27,633 bases of DNA from a virus. The stretch is from positions 1 to 27,633 of IMG/VR virus record IMGVR_UViG_3300046836_000242; one strand, written 5' to 3'. A program made the position numbers and the translations under genes. Shown in pieces: positions 21,839 to 27,633 of this stretch (the first letter of the stretch is position 1; each line of letters opens with the position of its first letter). The notes under the pieces were generated by a model. The model ran no database searches, was not told the origin of the DNA, and saw nothing but the letters and a program-made list of their open reading frames with translations.

Positions 21839-21863
21839 CGCTCAACCATCCGTGTCTTCTGCA
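21833..21863. repeat. Direct repeat copy B at the cassette gene's 5' end
   Basis: This is the second copy of the 31-base repeat at 21216-21246 (30 of 31 identical). It spans the end of the Pro/Gly-rich gene (KTRMVER), its stop and the start codon of the cassette gene. Confidence 0.85.
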
Positions 21864-22401
21864 ATCGCCCCTCGCCCGACATCGCGCCCGCCGTCATCTT
21901 CACCTCGCCACCGCGCTTCCGCATCGGCATCCCCGGCGGCATCCCACCAGGCGGCATCCCAGGCCCCGGTCCCATGCCCGCAACCGGCGGCCGTGGTGGC
22001 ATCCCCGGCGGCATCCCCGGCGGCATCCCCGGCGGTCCGCCAGGCGGCATTCCTCCCGGCGCCGCACCCGCAGGCACCGGCACCGGAACAGGCTGACGCA
22101 CCGGCACCGGCACAGGATGCCCTTCGCCGCCGCCACCCATCACGATGTTGACCGTCGTCCCCTTGTGGTGCTTCCGGTCCAGCCGGCCGCCGCGAGCGCG
22201 CTTGCCCTCGACCTTGCCGCCATGCTTCAGCTTGGTCTCCTTCTCACCCTTGTGCATGTGCTTCTCATGCGCATGAACGCCGTGAGCAACCAGCTTCTTG
22301 TCCTCGGCCTCGTCGTTCTCCGGCACATGGCCGCCAAACCGACGCTGCCGCGCCTTGTGAGACTCATGCGCTTCCTCGCGCGCCGCATGGTAATCAGCCA
22401 T
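21835..22401 (-). CDS. His-rich basic protein with Pro/Gly/Met collagen-like repeats
   Basis: This protein has 188 residues from ATG 22401 (8-base overlap with the upstream gene). The first 45 residues are charged and helical (YHAAREEAHESHKARQRR), followed by a His-rich part (VAHGVHAHEKHMHKGEKE), then KHGGKVEGKRARGGRLDRKH, a short beta piece (TTVNIVMGGGG), Pro-Val repeats (VPVPVRQPVPVPVP) and PGMPP-type repeats (PGGPPGMPPGMPPGMPP). It ends MRKRGGEVKMTAG and RMVER. The KHGGKV, KRARGG and RLDR motifs are shared with the gene at 15089-14661, so they are distant relatives or share a binding role. Its low complexity suggests a flexible linker in the virion. The function is unknown. Confidence 0.65.
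   Translation of the reverse strand: MADYHAAREEAHESHKARQRRFGGHVPENDEAEDKKLVAHGVHAHEKHMHKGEKETKLKHGGKVEGKRARGGRLDRKHHKGTTVNIVMGGGGEGHPVPVPVRQPVPVPVPAGAAPGGMPPGGPPGMPPGMPPGMPPRPPVAGMGPGPGMPPGGMPPGMPMRKRGGEVKMTAGAMSGEGRLQKTRMVER
21998..22033. repeat. Three perfect 12-base tandem copies
   Basis: The unit GGCATCCCCGGC is repeated three times without change and encodes the PGMPPGMPPGMP part of the protein at 22401-21835. Degenerate copies surround it, from about 21926 to 22080. The number of units is likely to vary between related phages by slippage. Confidence 0.85.
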
Positions 22402-22666
22402 CTGTTCTGTCCCTTTCCTTCGCAGCGCGGTACTCCATACGCCCGGCAAATTCCTCAAAGAACCTGCCGATCGGCTCAATATGAAGCGGAGCATTCTCCA
22501 TATGGTCGTACATTCCATCGCCCCGAACCGTGACCAAAAGGCCGGCAGACTGCGGAAATTCCCTCAGCGTAAGACGCTCGATCGTATGCCCCTTCGGAAG
22601 CGCAAGAAACCGCGCAAGCTCTTCGAGACTGATCGACAGAATGCCGCATCCCTTTCCGTCAGCCAT
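22394..22666 (-). CDS. Small phage protein of unknown function
   Basis: This protein has 90 residues from ATG 22666, chosen over a longer frame because it gives the short overlap (8 bases) seen along this operon. It reads MADGKGCGILSISLEELARF, LALPKGHTIERLTLREFPQS, AGLLVTVRGDGMYDH, then IEPIGRFFEEFAGRMEYRA. A helix, strand and strand-helix order is visible with a beta hairpin around LLVTVRGDG. It has no known motif. It sits in the group of small genes between portal and scaffold, where accessory packaging and head-assembly proteins are often found. Confidence 0.6.
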   Translation of the reverse strand: MADGKGCGILSISLEELARFLALPKGHTIERLTLREFPQSAGLLVTVRGDGMYDHMENAPLHIEPIGRFFEEFAGRMEYRAAKERDRTDG

Positions 22667-22832
22667 TGGTGTTCTCCTTCTTGTCCATCGGCGCAAAACT
22701 CCGGGCCAGTAGACGATCAAGGTGCGCTTTCTGCTCTCCAGTTACAGTCCCGATCGGGATCACGATCTTTTCCGCATCCGCCGGCACTTCCGCCGCGAAC
22801 GTCTTCAGCCACTCAGGCCAAAAATCGGTCAT
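22659..22832 (-). CDS. Very small phage protein
   Basis: This protein has 57 residues from ATG 22832, whose codon shares ATGA with the stop of the zinc-ribbon gene; the longer open frame upstream is a shadow of that gene. It reads MTDFWPEWLKTFAAEVPADA, EKIVIPIGTVTGEQKAHLDR, then LLARSFAPMDKKENTNG. A Trp-rich N-terminal helix, a short strand and a helix can be seen. No family is recognised. Its coupling to both neighbours supports that it is a real gene. Confidence 0.58.
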   Translation of the reverse strand: MTDFWPEWLKTFAAEVPADAEKIVIPIGTVTGEQKAHLDRLLARSFAPMDKKENTNG

Positions 22833-23053
22833 TGCACGGTGCCCAGCTCGCCGTAGTATTCGTCCAACACAATCACCTCGCCATCTGCCGGATGCACCCA
22901 TCTGCCATTGCCGCAATTCGGGCAACCAACCCCGTAGGGCAGGCGCTCGCTGCAAGCCGCTATCCTTGTTTGGCCAAATCGGAATTTCGAGTTGCAGGCC
23001 ATACATACCCACTGTCGCTCCATGATGTCAGGAGTCATGTCAGATTTGCTCAT
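22829..23053 (-). CDS. Zinc-ribbon small protein
   Basis: This protein has 74 residues from ATG 23053, set by the ATGA overlap with the upstream gene. It contains CMAC at 17-20 and CPNC at 44-47, two knuckles typical of a zinc ribbon, with an extra Cys34. Strand segments lie between them, and an acidic tail (VHPADGEVIVLDEYYGELG) follows. Zinc ribbons of this kind bind nucleic acid or protein partners; in phage late operons they may act in transcription or assembly. It lies directly after the small gene behind the portal. No partner can be named. Confidence 0.7.
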   Translation of the reverse strand: MSKSDMTPDIMERQWVCMACNSKFRFGQTRIAACSERLPYGVGCPNCGNGRWVHPADGEVIVLDEYYGELGTVQ

Positions 23054-23298
23054 GGGAACTTCCATCCCCGTCGTGGGCATCCAAGCCCTTGGCATGTCGC
23101 TTCCGCTGTGGGGGGACAGATACATCCGCGCGACTGTTGGTCTGGTGAACCCATCGGTCTCAGCGGCCCACAAATGCGCAGCGTGTATAAAGTATCGTCC
23201 TTAATGCCAATGACTTCATTGATCGCGACACCATCCGGCAAACAGACAGGAACCAGAACCATGATGTCCGGGGCCGTTTTGTCGGTCAGCGAAGTCAC
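23050..23298 (-). CDS. Small Cys-containing phage protein behind the portal
   Basis: This 82-residue protein starts at GTG 23298, which overlaps the portal stop by 4 bases (GTGA). It reads MTSLTDKTAPDIMVLVPVCL, PDGVAINEVIGIKDDTLYTL, RICGPLRPMGSP, and ends with a Cys/Gly/Pro-rich tail (SRGCICPPTAEATCQGLGCP). The N-terminal half looks like a small beta domain; the tail has four cysteines in C.C and C...C spacing that might bind metal. It shares the coupling pattern of the operon. The family is unknown, and a shadow of neighbouring coding cannot be fully excluded. Confidence 0.55.
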   Translation of the reverse strand: MTSLTDKTAPDIMVLVPVCLPDGVAINEVIGIKDDTLYTLRICGPLRPMGSPDQQSRGCICPPTAEATCQGLGCPRRGWKFP

Positions 23299-25592
23299 TT
23301 CTTCTCCCCCTGAGCCAGAACCGGAGCCGTCGCCGCCTGATGCACCGCCAACCCAGCCTCGTGCTGCTGCTGCTGGCCAGCCAATCCCGCCTCGTGCGCT
23401 CGCTGCTGCTCTGCCTCCGCCGCATCCGCATGGTGCTCAACGCCCGCCTGCACCATCCCCGCACCCGTCTTCATCGCCTCGGTCCGCTCGCGCATCGTAG
23501 CAATCGCCAGATGCGACGCCCGGTCCGCCGCGCGCTCCTGGTTGTCCACAACCGTCGCCGCCGCCTTCTCCTGCCGGTCAGCCTGCTTGTCGGAGAACTC
23601 CGCCCCCGTCTGCTGAACCTCAGCCCCAGCCTTCGCCGCCTGCGCCCGAGCATTCGTCGCCTGCGCCTGCGCCAGCTCAGCCTTCGCCGCGTTCAGTCCA
23701 GGGTCCTGCGCCGCGCCACCCTTCCCCTGCGAGGCCGCCGCCTGCTTCTGCGCAATCGCCGCCGCATCGTCCAGAATCGCCTCCGGGTCCGGCACCCCAA
23801 TCATCCGCATCAGCCGCAAAGCCGTATCCCGCAGCTTGAACAGCATCGGCGCCGCCTGCGCCAACTCGAACAACGCCCCGGCAATCGCCACACGCTGCAC
23901 CTGGCTCGACGTGTTCGGGTCAGCCATCGGCACCAGATTGCAGTTCCCCAGCGCTTGCACCAACTCTGGTTCCTGCCAACCCCGCGCTGGCCGTGCATTA
24001 TACCGCCACAGCGCCGAGGGGTTCTCCTTGAACCGGTCCCGCAAAAGCTGAAACTCCTCAGCCTGCGCCCGATGCAATCCCTTGAACACACCCTTCAGCG
24101 GCTTCACCGCCTGCTCGATCGCCGCCAGCATCGTCCCCACCGGCATGTTCGACCGCCCCTCACTCAACGGCGCCGATACCTCTCCACCCAATGCCTTCCC
24201 CGAATCCTCCAAATGCTGAATGAACCCCATGAACGCCGCATCCGGCGACCTGTACGGCAGGTTCATCACCACATCCGAAATCGGCTTGCCGCCCGTCTGG
24301 ATCGGCGCCAGCGAACCCGGCGCCACCCTGATCTCGTTCGTGATCTGACGCCCACCAACATCCGAGATCAACCCTCCCGGAAAGTTCGCGAACATCCCCG
24401 CATCCAGAAACTCACGGAACGCCGCCGTCAATGCCCGAACCGTGTTCCCCAATATGTGAAACAATCCAATGGGATAGAACCCCAGCCCATCTATATACGC
24501 ATACTTCACATATTCCCGCCGAGGCATCTTCAACTCATCGTCCTCAGCCCAGTTCCGCCGTATCGACAGAACCGTCCGGCTCGTCTCCTCAATCGTCACC
24601 TTGTACGGCCGATACGTCCCATCCCCAGCGCCATCCCCAACCACCTCCGGGTCCAGCCCCGTCGAACACTCGAAGATCGTGTGCGGATGGTCCGCCGCAA
24701 GCTGCGAGAACATCGTCAGCCCCTGCGCCCGCCTCTCAGCCTGCTCCAAGGCGTCCGCCTGCTCGGTCGGCTCCGTCAGCTCCACATCGCGATAAACGCC
24801 CGCCTTGATCATCCGCCGCAGCATCGCGTTCTGCATCTTGATCCGGTGCGTCACCCGACCCACCAGCGAAGCATTCTGAATATCCGTCGCCGAGTGATCC
24901 ACAATCAGGTCATTGATCTCGATCGACTCGCTCACCGGCCGCTTCCTAAGCGGGCAGTCGTAAACCTTCTTGAACCCACCACCGAACAACCCAACCCGGA
25001 ACGACATCCGCGTCGTGTCCGGATAATACTCCGTCGCCGTCACCGTCAGGTAATGGTTGAGGTCCTTCTCCAGCGAAGCCGCCAGATCGTCCTCCGTCAT
25101 CTCCTCAGCCTGGTTGTCCATCCCAACCGGCGCCTCGGTCTCATCGCTCCGCACCTTTACCGGACCGTCCGCCGGCAACATCTCCGCCACAAAGTCAGCC
25201 TGAAACCGGATCACCGCCTGCAACAGCAACGGATGGTCGTACGTCGCCATCCCCTCCAAAGGAGCCGCACCGTCATCCGCCGAAGCCCCCGACTTCTTCA
25301 GCCGAAGCCCCAGCATCTCCACCGCATCCGCCAGACCCTGCAACCATTCCCGACGCGATAGATCATCCGCCTGGATACCGCGCAGCAAATCGTCCGCTAG
25401 CACCGCCAGCGCAGCATCACTCATCTTCAGCGCCAGATTCGCCGTGTGCTTCCCATCATCCGCCTCAACCGGCGCCCGCCAGTTCGTCCGGATGATGATC
25501 CCGCCGTCCGGCGTCTCGATGTGCAGTCGCCCGCGTGCATCCAGCGTCCCAGGGCCATCGTCCGTTTCAACCTGGCGAGCGGTGCCGCTCAT
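23295..25592 (-). CDS. Portal protein
   Basis: This protein has 765 residues from ATG 25592, which shares ATGA with the stop of the upstream gene; a GTG 30 bases earlier is less consistent with that pattern. The core shows features of large podo-type portals: a start with beta-rich segments (GIIIRTNWRAP), a helix-rich section with YDHPLLLQAVIRFQADFVAE, FRVGLFGGGFKKVYDCPLRK, then KVTIEETSRTVLSIRRNW, YVKYAYIDGLGFYPIGLFHI and GGLISDVGGRQITNEIRV with an extended region of wing and stem type. The last 150 residues are a Gln/Ala-rich coiled coil (AKAELAQAQATNARAQAAKA, QQQHEAGLAVHQ), like the long barrel of P22-like portals. The portal is the DNA channel and the docking site for terminase and adaptors. 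It lies just after the terminase group. Confidence 0.88.
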   Translation of the reverse strand: MSGTARQVETDDGPGTLDARGRLHIETPDGGIIIRTNWRAPVEADDGKHTANLALKMSDAALAVLADDLLRGIQADDLSRREWLQGLADAVEMLGLRLKKSGASADDGAAPLEGMATYDHPLLLQAVIRFQADFVAEMLPADGPVKVRSDETEAPVGMDNQAEEMTEDDLAASLEKDLNHYLTVTATEYYPDTTRMSFRVGLFGGGFKKVYDCPLRKRPVSESIEINDLIVDHSATDIQNASLVGRVTHRIKMQNAMLRRMIKAGVYRDVELTEPTEQADALEQAERRAQGLTMFSQLAADHPHTIFECSTGLDPEVVGDGAGDGTYRPYKVTIEETSRTVLSIRRNWAEDDELKMPRREYVKYAYIDGLGFYPIGLFHILGNTVRALTAAFREFLDAGMFANFPGGLISDVGGRQITNEIRVAPGSLAPIQTGGKPISDVVMNLPYRSPDAAFMGFIQHLEDSGKALGGEVSAPLSEGRSNMPVGTMLAAIEQAVKPLKGVFKGLHRAQAEEFQLLRDRFKENPSALWRYNARPARGWQEPELVQALGNCNLVPMADPNTSSQVQRVAIAGALFELAQAAPMLFKLRDTALRLMRMIGVPDPEAILDDAAAIAQKQAAASQGKGGAAQDPGLNAAKAELAQAQATNARAQAAKAGAEVQQTGAEFSDKQADRQEKAAATVVDNQERAADRASHLAIATMRERTEAMKTGAGMVQAGVEHHADAAEAEQQRAHEAGLAGQQQQHEAGLAVHQAATAPVLAQGEKK

Positions 25593-25801
25593 GGCCGCGG
25601 CGTCCGGAGGGCAGCTCTCCACTCCGTAACAAAAACCTCGTAGTCCTCATTCAAAACCAGTCTCTCGGCGCTACCCACAAGCCGAATCTCCACCCCTCCC
25701 TCCAAACGAGGCCAAACAGCCATAACCCGCCGAAGATCAATCGAAACACGCCGAGTAGCAGTCGTGTACTCGTAAACCGTGCTGGCTGGCGGGTCGCTCA
25801 T
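25589..25801 (-). CDS. Small phage protein before the portal
   Basis: This 70-residue protein has alternating strands: STVYEYTTATRRVSIDLRRV, MAVWPRLEGGVEIRLVGSAE, RLVLNEDYEVFVTEWRAAL. It looks like a small beta-rich fold, perhaps a DNA- or protein-binding domain, and no motif is recognised. It overlaps the next upstream gene by 4 bases and the portal start by 4 bases. Coupling with the portal suggests a packaging or head function, which is inferred only. Confidence 0.62.
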   Translation of the reverse strand: MSDPPASTVYEYTTATRRVSIDLRRVMAVWPRLEGGVEIRLVGSAERLVLNEDYEVFVTEWRAALRTPRP

Positions 25802-26001
25802 TCCCGCGCCACCAACACCCGCTCAAGAAACGCCGCGTAAACCCGCGACACATGGCACCGCACCAGCACCGGCCGCAGTTCCTTCAGCTTCGCCCCCACC
25901 GTCTCACGCGGAACATTCGCCGCACAAGCCGCAACAGGGCCAACCCCACCATACCGGCTGGAGTCATATGCCTCGGCCAGATACGCAGAAAGTTCGGCCA
26001 T
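25798..26001 (-). CDS. Small helical phage protein with promoter at its start
   Basis: This 67-residue protein (MAELSAYLAEAYDSSRYGGV, GPVAACAANVPRETVGAKLK, ELRPVLVRCHVSRVYAAFLE) is mostly helical and ends in ERVLVARE. Its ATG has AGGG 5 bases upstream and is placed right after a promoter-like sequence, so it may begin the portal-to-head transcript. It overlaps the next gene by 4 bases. No family is recognised. The protein has a helix-turn-helix-like rhythm around residues 15-50, but no signature strong enough to call it a regulator. Confidence 0.6.
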   Translation of the reverse strand: MAELSAYLAEAYDSSRYGGVGPVAACAANVPRETVGAKLKELRPVLVRCHVSRVYAAFLERVLVARE

Positions 26002-26006
26002 ACCGC

Positions 26007-26035
26007 CCTATAGTCCCCACCCCGGCTTATTTCAA
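26007..26035 (-). promoter_or_regulatory. Sigma-70-like promoter close to a start codon
   Basis: On the minus strand TTGAAA (26030-26035) and TATAGG (26007-26012) are 17 bases apart, in the 48-base gap before the small gene at 26001. The -10 box ends only 5 bases before its ATG, so the transcript would be leaderless or nearly so, unless the start codon is further downstream. It would allow the portal cluster to be transcribed separately from the terminase group. Confidence 0.45.
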
Positions 26036-26049
26036 CACTATCCAGTAAC

Positions 26050-26232
26050 CTACGCCGCCCGCTTGGTCTCACCCGCGACCTTCCGCCGCGGCATCTTCCG
26101 CCACCCAGCCGCCCAAACCGCATCCGCCAGCTTCCGAAACTTCAGCACCCGGTCAGGATGACGCCCCCACGGCGCCACAAAGCCCAACTCCCGGTACAAC
26201 AACCGCGCCAGCTCCTCGCGCTCAGCGTCCAC
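26050..26232 (-). CDS. Small basic phage protein
   Basis: This 60-residue, basic protein reads MDAEREELARLLYRELGFVA, PWGRHPDRVLKFRKLADAVW, AAGWRKMPRRKVAGETKRAA. It is helical with a strongly basic C-terminus, which could contact DNA or the portal. Its start overlaps the preceding gene by 11 bases. It is one of five small genes between terminase and portal, where small terminase partners or packaging accessory proteins are usual, but no match to a known family can be claimed. A 48-base gap follows it, holding a promoter-like sequence. Confidence 0.6.
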   Translation of the reverse strand: MDAEREELARLLYRELGFVAPWGRHPDRVLKFRKLADAVWAAGWRKMPRRKVAGETKRAA

Positions 26233-26536
26233 CGCGAAGCGCCGCGTCGATCATGGCTTCCCAGATGTCTATGACGGATGCGCAATTCTCAGAAAGCGCG
26301 AGAATGCCATCACCCGCCTCTATCATCGCCTCCTCCGGCTCCCGCATTGCAGCAATCGCCGCACGAGCCGCCTCCACCCACTCGCCCTCAATCTGCTCGA
26401 CGCTGTGATAGTGCTCGGCATCATAGCCGGCCAGCAACCCGCGCCGAAACCACTCAATGCTAGGCTCCCGCCATGTCCCGCATGAACATTGCGCATCGTG
26501 AAGCGCCCGCGCCACCCGTTCCACCATCTCATCCAC
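26222..26536 (-). CDS. Small helical phage protein between terminase and portal
   Basis: This 104-residue protein starts at GTG 26536, with an in-frame ATG 9 bases further in that is a possible alternative. It reads MVERVARALHDAQCSCGTWR, EPSIEWFRRGLLAGYDAEHY, then VEQIEGEWVEAARAAIAAMR, EEAMIEAGDGILALSENCAS and IWEAMIDAALRGG. The pattern V..VA.AL, then W...AR.AI.AM.EP.E.M..AG, then IW..MIDAAL is one I recall from many small proteins in phages of Alphaproteobacteria, without a known function. It is mostly helical. Two cysteines (C.C) in the first third may not bind metal. Confidence 0.66.
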   Translation of the reverse strand: MDEMVERVARALHDAQCSCGTWREPSIEWFRRGLLAGYDAEHYHSVEQIEGEWVEAARAAIAAMREPEEAMIEAGDGILALSENCASVIDIWEAMIDAALRGGR

Positions 26537-26759
26537 CGCCCATCACCCTCTTCACCCGCTCCGCAACCTCAAACCCGCGAACCCCACGCCCATACAGCCC
26601 GCGCGCCATCCGCTCCGTCCCAACCGCGTCCCACACCCGCCGCAACTCAGCCTCCGCCGCGTCGAACCGCCTCATCCGCTCCTCCGCCGCGAACTTCTGC
26701 ATCTCGTAATCCCGCGCACTCCGGGCATCCACATACTCCCCCTCCACCTCAGGCAGCAT
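26529..26759 (-). CDS. Small charged helical phage protein overlapping the terminase gene
   Basis: This protein has 76 residues from ATG 26759, which overlaps the terminase stop by 11 bases; the longer open frame upstream is a shadow of the terminase gene. It reads MLPEVEGEYVDARSARDYEM, QKFAAEERMRRFDAAEAELR, RVWDAVGTERMARGLYGRGV, then a short helix. It is almost wholly helical and charged, like a coiled-coil or head-to-tail joining protein. The position right after the terminase would fit a packaging accessory protein, but no family is recognised. Confidence 0.6.
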   Translation of the reverse strand: MLPEVEGEYVDARSARDYEMQKFAAEERMRRFDAAEAELRRVWDAVGTERMARGLYGRGVRGFEVAERVKRVMGGG

Positions 26760-27633
26760 ACAATGCACGCGCCGAACTCTTCCCGCGATACGCCGCAAGG
26801 TCCCGCTCCCTCTCCCGCTGCTCCTGCTTCCGCGACAGTATCCCCGCATCCCGAAGATACCGCAGCCCCGCCACAGTCGCATCCACCAGATCATCGTGCC
26901 GGCCACGCGGAAACACCGCACACTCATCCTCAACCATCAGCCCCCATTCCGTATTCGGCCGGTGCACCATCCCCTCATCAAACAGATGCGTCACCGAGTG
27001 CGCCCGAGATTCCTTGCTCCGCGTCGGATCAGTCATCACAACCGACCAGTCCGTCCGCATATACATCCGCATCATCTCGCTCTGCACATCCAGCCCCGAT
27101 GCCTTGTTCTCGATCAACAGCCCATCCACCCGGTACTTGTCGCACGTATGCGCCACCCGCCGGACCAACTCATGCAGCGTCAACCGATCCCGCCAGGCAT
27201 ACACCAGCATCACCTGCTGGAACCCCGTGTCCGGATGCGCCCATACCCCCAGGATCACCAGCGCAGACGGATCGTTCTCCTCCTTCCCCGTGAACGCCGT
27301 GTCCAGCGATGCCACCACATACGAGAACGGCGGAAACTTCAGCTTCATCGCAATCGGATCATCCGGCCCATACATCCGCCACGCCTCGCGCCGGATAATC
27401 CCGCCGCCACGCGGCTCCGGCCGCTGCTGATACTGCCCAGCCCAGGCAAACGGTCCGACCTTGCTTTCCTGCTCCCGCGCCCACGCCTCATCGAACCGCG
27501 CCGGCCAAAGCAGATCGCCGTCCCGCTTCCGTGGGTCCTCAATCCCCAGCACAGTCACGCACCGCCGCTCATCCTCGAACCGCAGCGGCAGGCACAGATG
27601 CACCACATCCTCATCGTTGCTCAGCAGGTGCCC
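26749..27633 (-). CDS. terL: Terminase large subunit, C-terminal (nuclease) part; 5' end beyond window
   Basis: This is a partial gene: the frame stays open to the window edge, so the ATPase part lies outside. The visible 294 residues hold the linker (LLWPARFDEAWAREQESK, then FAWAGQYQQRPEPRGGGIIR), typical of the C-terminal domain family of phage terminases, and the RNase H-like nuclease domain. Its three acidic sites are visible: VASLDTAFTG (Asp), DGLLIENKASGLDVQSEM (Glu), and RGRHDDLVDATVAGLRY (Asp pair). The motor packages DNA through the portal and cuts the concatemer. The tail of the protein is basic (RKQEQRERERDLAAYRGKSS). Genes after it overlap and encode small proteins. No small terminase subunit is visible in this window. 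Confidence 0.9.
   Translation of the reverse strand, partial: GHLLSNDEDVVHLCLPLRFEDERRCVTVLGIEDPRKRDGDLLWPARFDEAWAREQESKVGPFAWAGQYQQRPEPRGGGIIRREAWRMYGPDDPIAMKLKFPPFSYVVASLDTAFTGKEENDPSALVILGVWAHPDTGFQQVMLVYAWRDRLTLHELVRRVAHTCDKYRVDGLLIENKASGLDVQSEMMRMYMRTDWSVVMTDPTRSKESRAHSVTHLFDEGMVHRPNTEWGLMVEDECAVFPRGRHDDLVDATVAGLRYLRDAGILSRKQEQRERERDLAAYRGKSSARALYAA

Noticed and set aside
21998-22033. CRISPR-like short repeats
   Set aside because: The units are 12 bases without spacers and encode an in-frame Pro/Gly/Met repeat.
21811-22533. Plus-strand open frame rich in His, Arg and Pro
   Set aside because: It is read from the antisense of the Pro/Gly repeat region and has no own start signal or fold pattern.
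23340-25361. Plus-strand open frame of 673 codons opposite the portal gene
   Set aside because: It is extremely rich in Arg, His, Pro and Leu with no fold-like pattern and lies fully antisense to a well-supported portal gene; it is a by-product of GC-rich codon use.

Overview
The window is part of the late (virion) gene region of a tailed phage or prophage, GC-rich, with almost every gene on the minus strand. It starts in the large terminase at the right edge (27633) and runs leftwards through packaging, head, adaptor and tail genes to a large virion gene that leaves the window at position 1. The portal, the beta-rich gp10-like tail hub and the lack of tape-measure, tail-tube or sheath genes suggest a short-tailed (podovirus-type) particle. 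The small lipoprotein, the zinc-ribbon fibre and several virion proteins resemble families I associate with Alphaproteobacteria and their phages. The host call is an inference from family resemblance.

Layout in transcription order (right to left). 27633-25589: C-terminal part of the large terminase and five small genes. 25592-20291: portal, a chain of small genes including a zinc ribbon and a Pro/Gly-rich basic protein, a cassette gene flanked by direct repeats, a GroES-like co-chaperonin and a coiled-coil scaffold candidate. 19285-18764: a conserved-looking small protein, followed by a lipoprotein gene on the opposite strand. 18487-16817: a promoter with a structured leader, the decoration-type protein and the major capsid protein. 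16671-16021: an endonuclease VII-type gene with its own strong promoter. 16019-12979: a beta-rich structural protein, a His-rich protein, two small proteins and an adaptor. 13013-12423 (plus strand): an HNH-AP2 homing endonuclease. 12336-4254: a zinc-ribbon fibre, a pectate-lyase-fold tailspike, a fibre with a Sec signal peptide, a small secreted protein, and tail adaptor and hub genes. 4184-1: a basic virion protein, two tandem GNAT-type acetyltransferases and a large Gln-rich candidate ejection protein.

Most neighbouring genes overlap by 1-14 bases (often ATGA or TGATG), which suggests long translationally coupled transcripts. I found three sigma-70-like promoters, all on the minus strand and all with 17-base spacers: before the small gene at 26001, before the capsid cluster, and before the endonuclease VII gene. 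The accessory layer consists of two mobile nuclease genes, the antisense lipoprotein, the repeat-flanked cassette and the GNAT pair. No integrase, repressor, replication, lysis, tRNA or CRISPR features were seen. No gene-free stretch exceeds 300 bases; the largest are 18354-18529 and 16672-16816, and both are described below.
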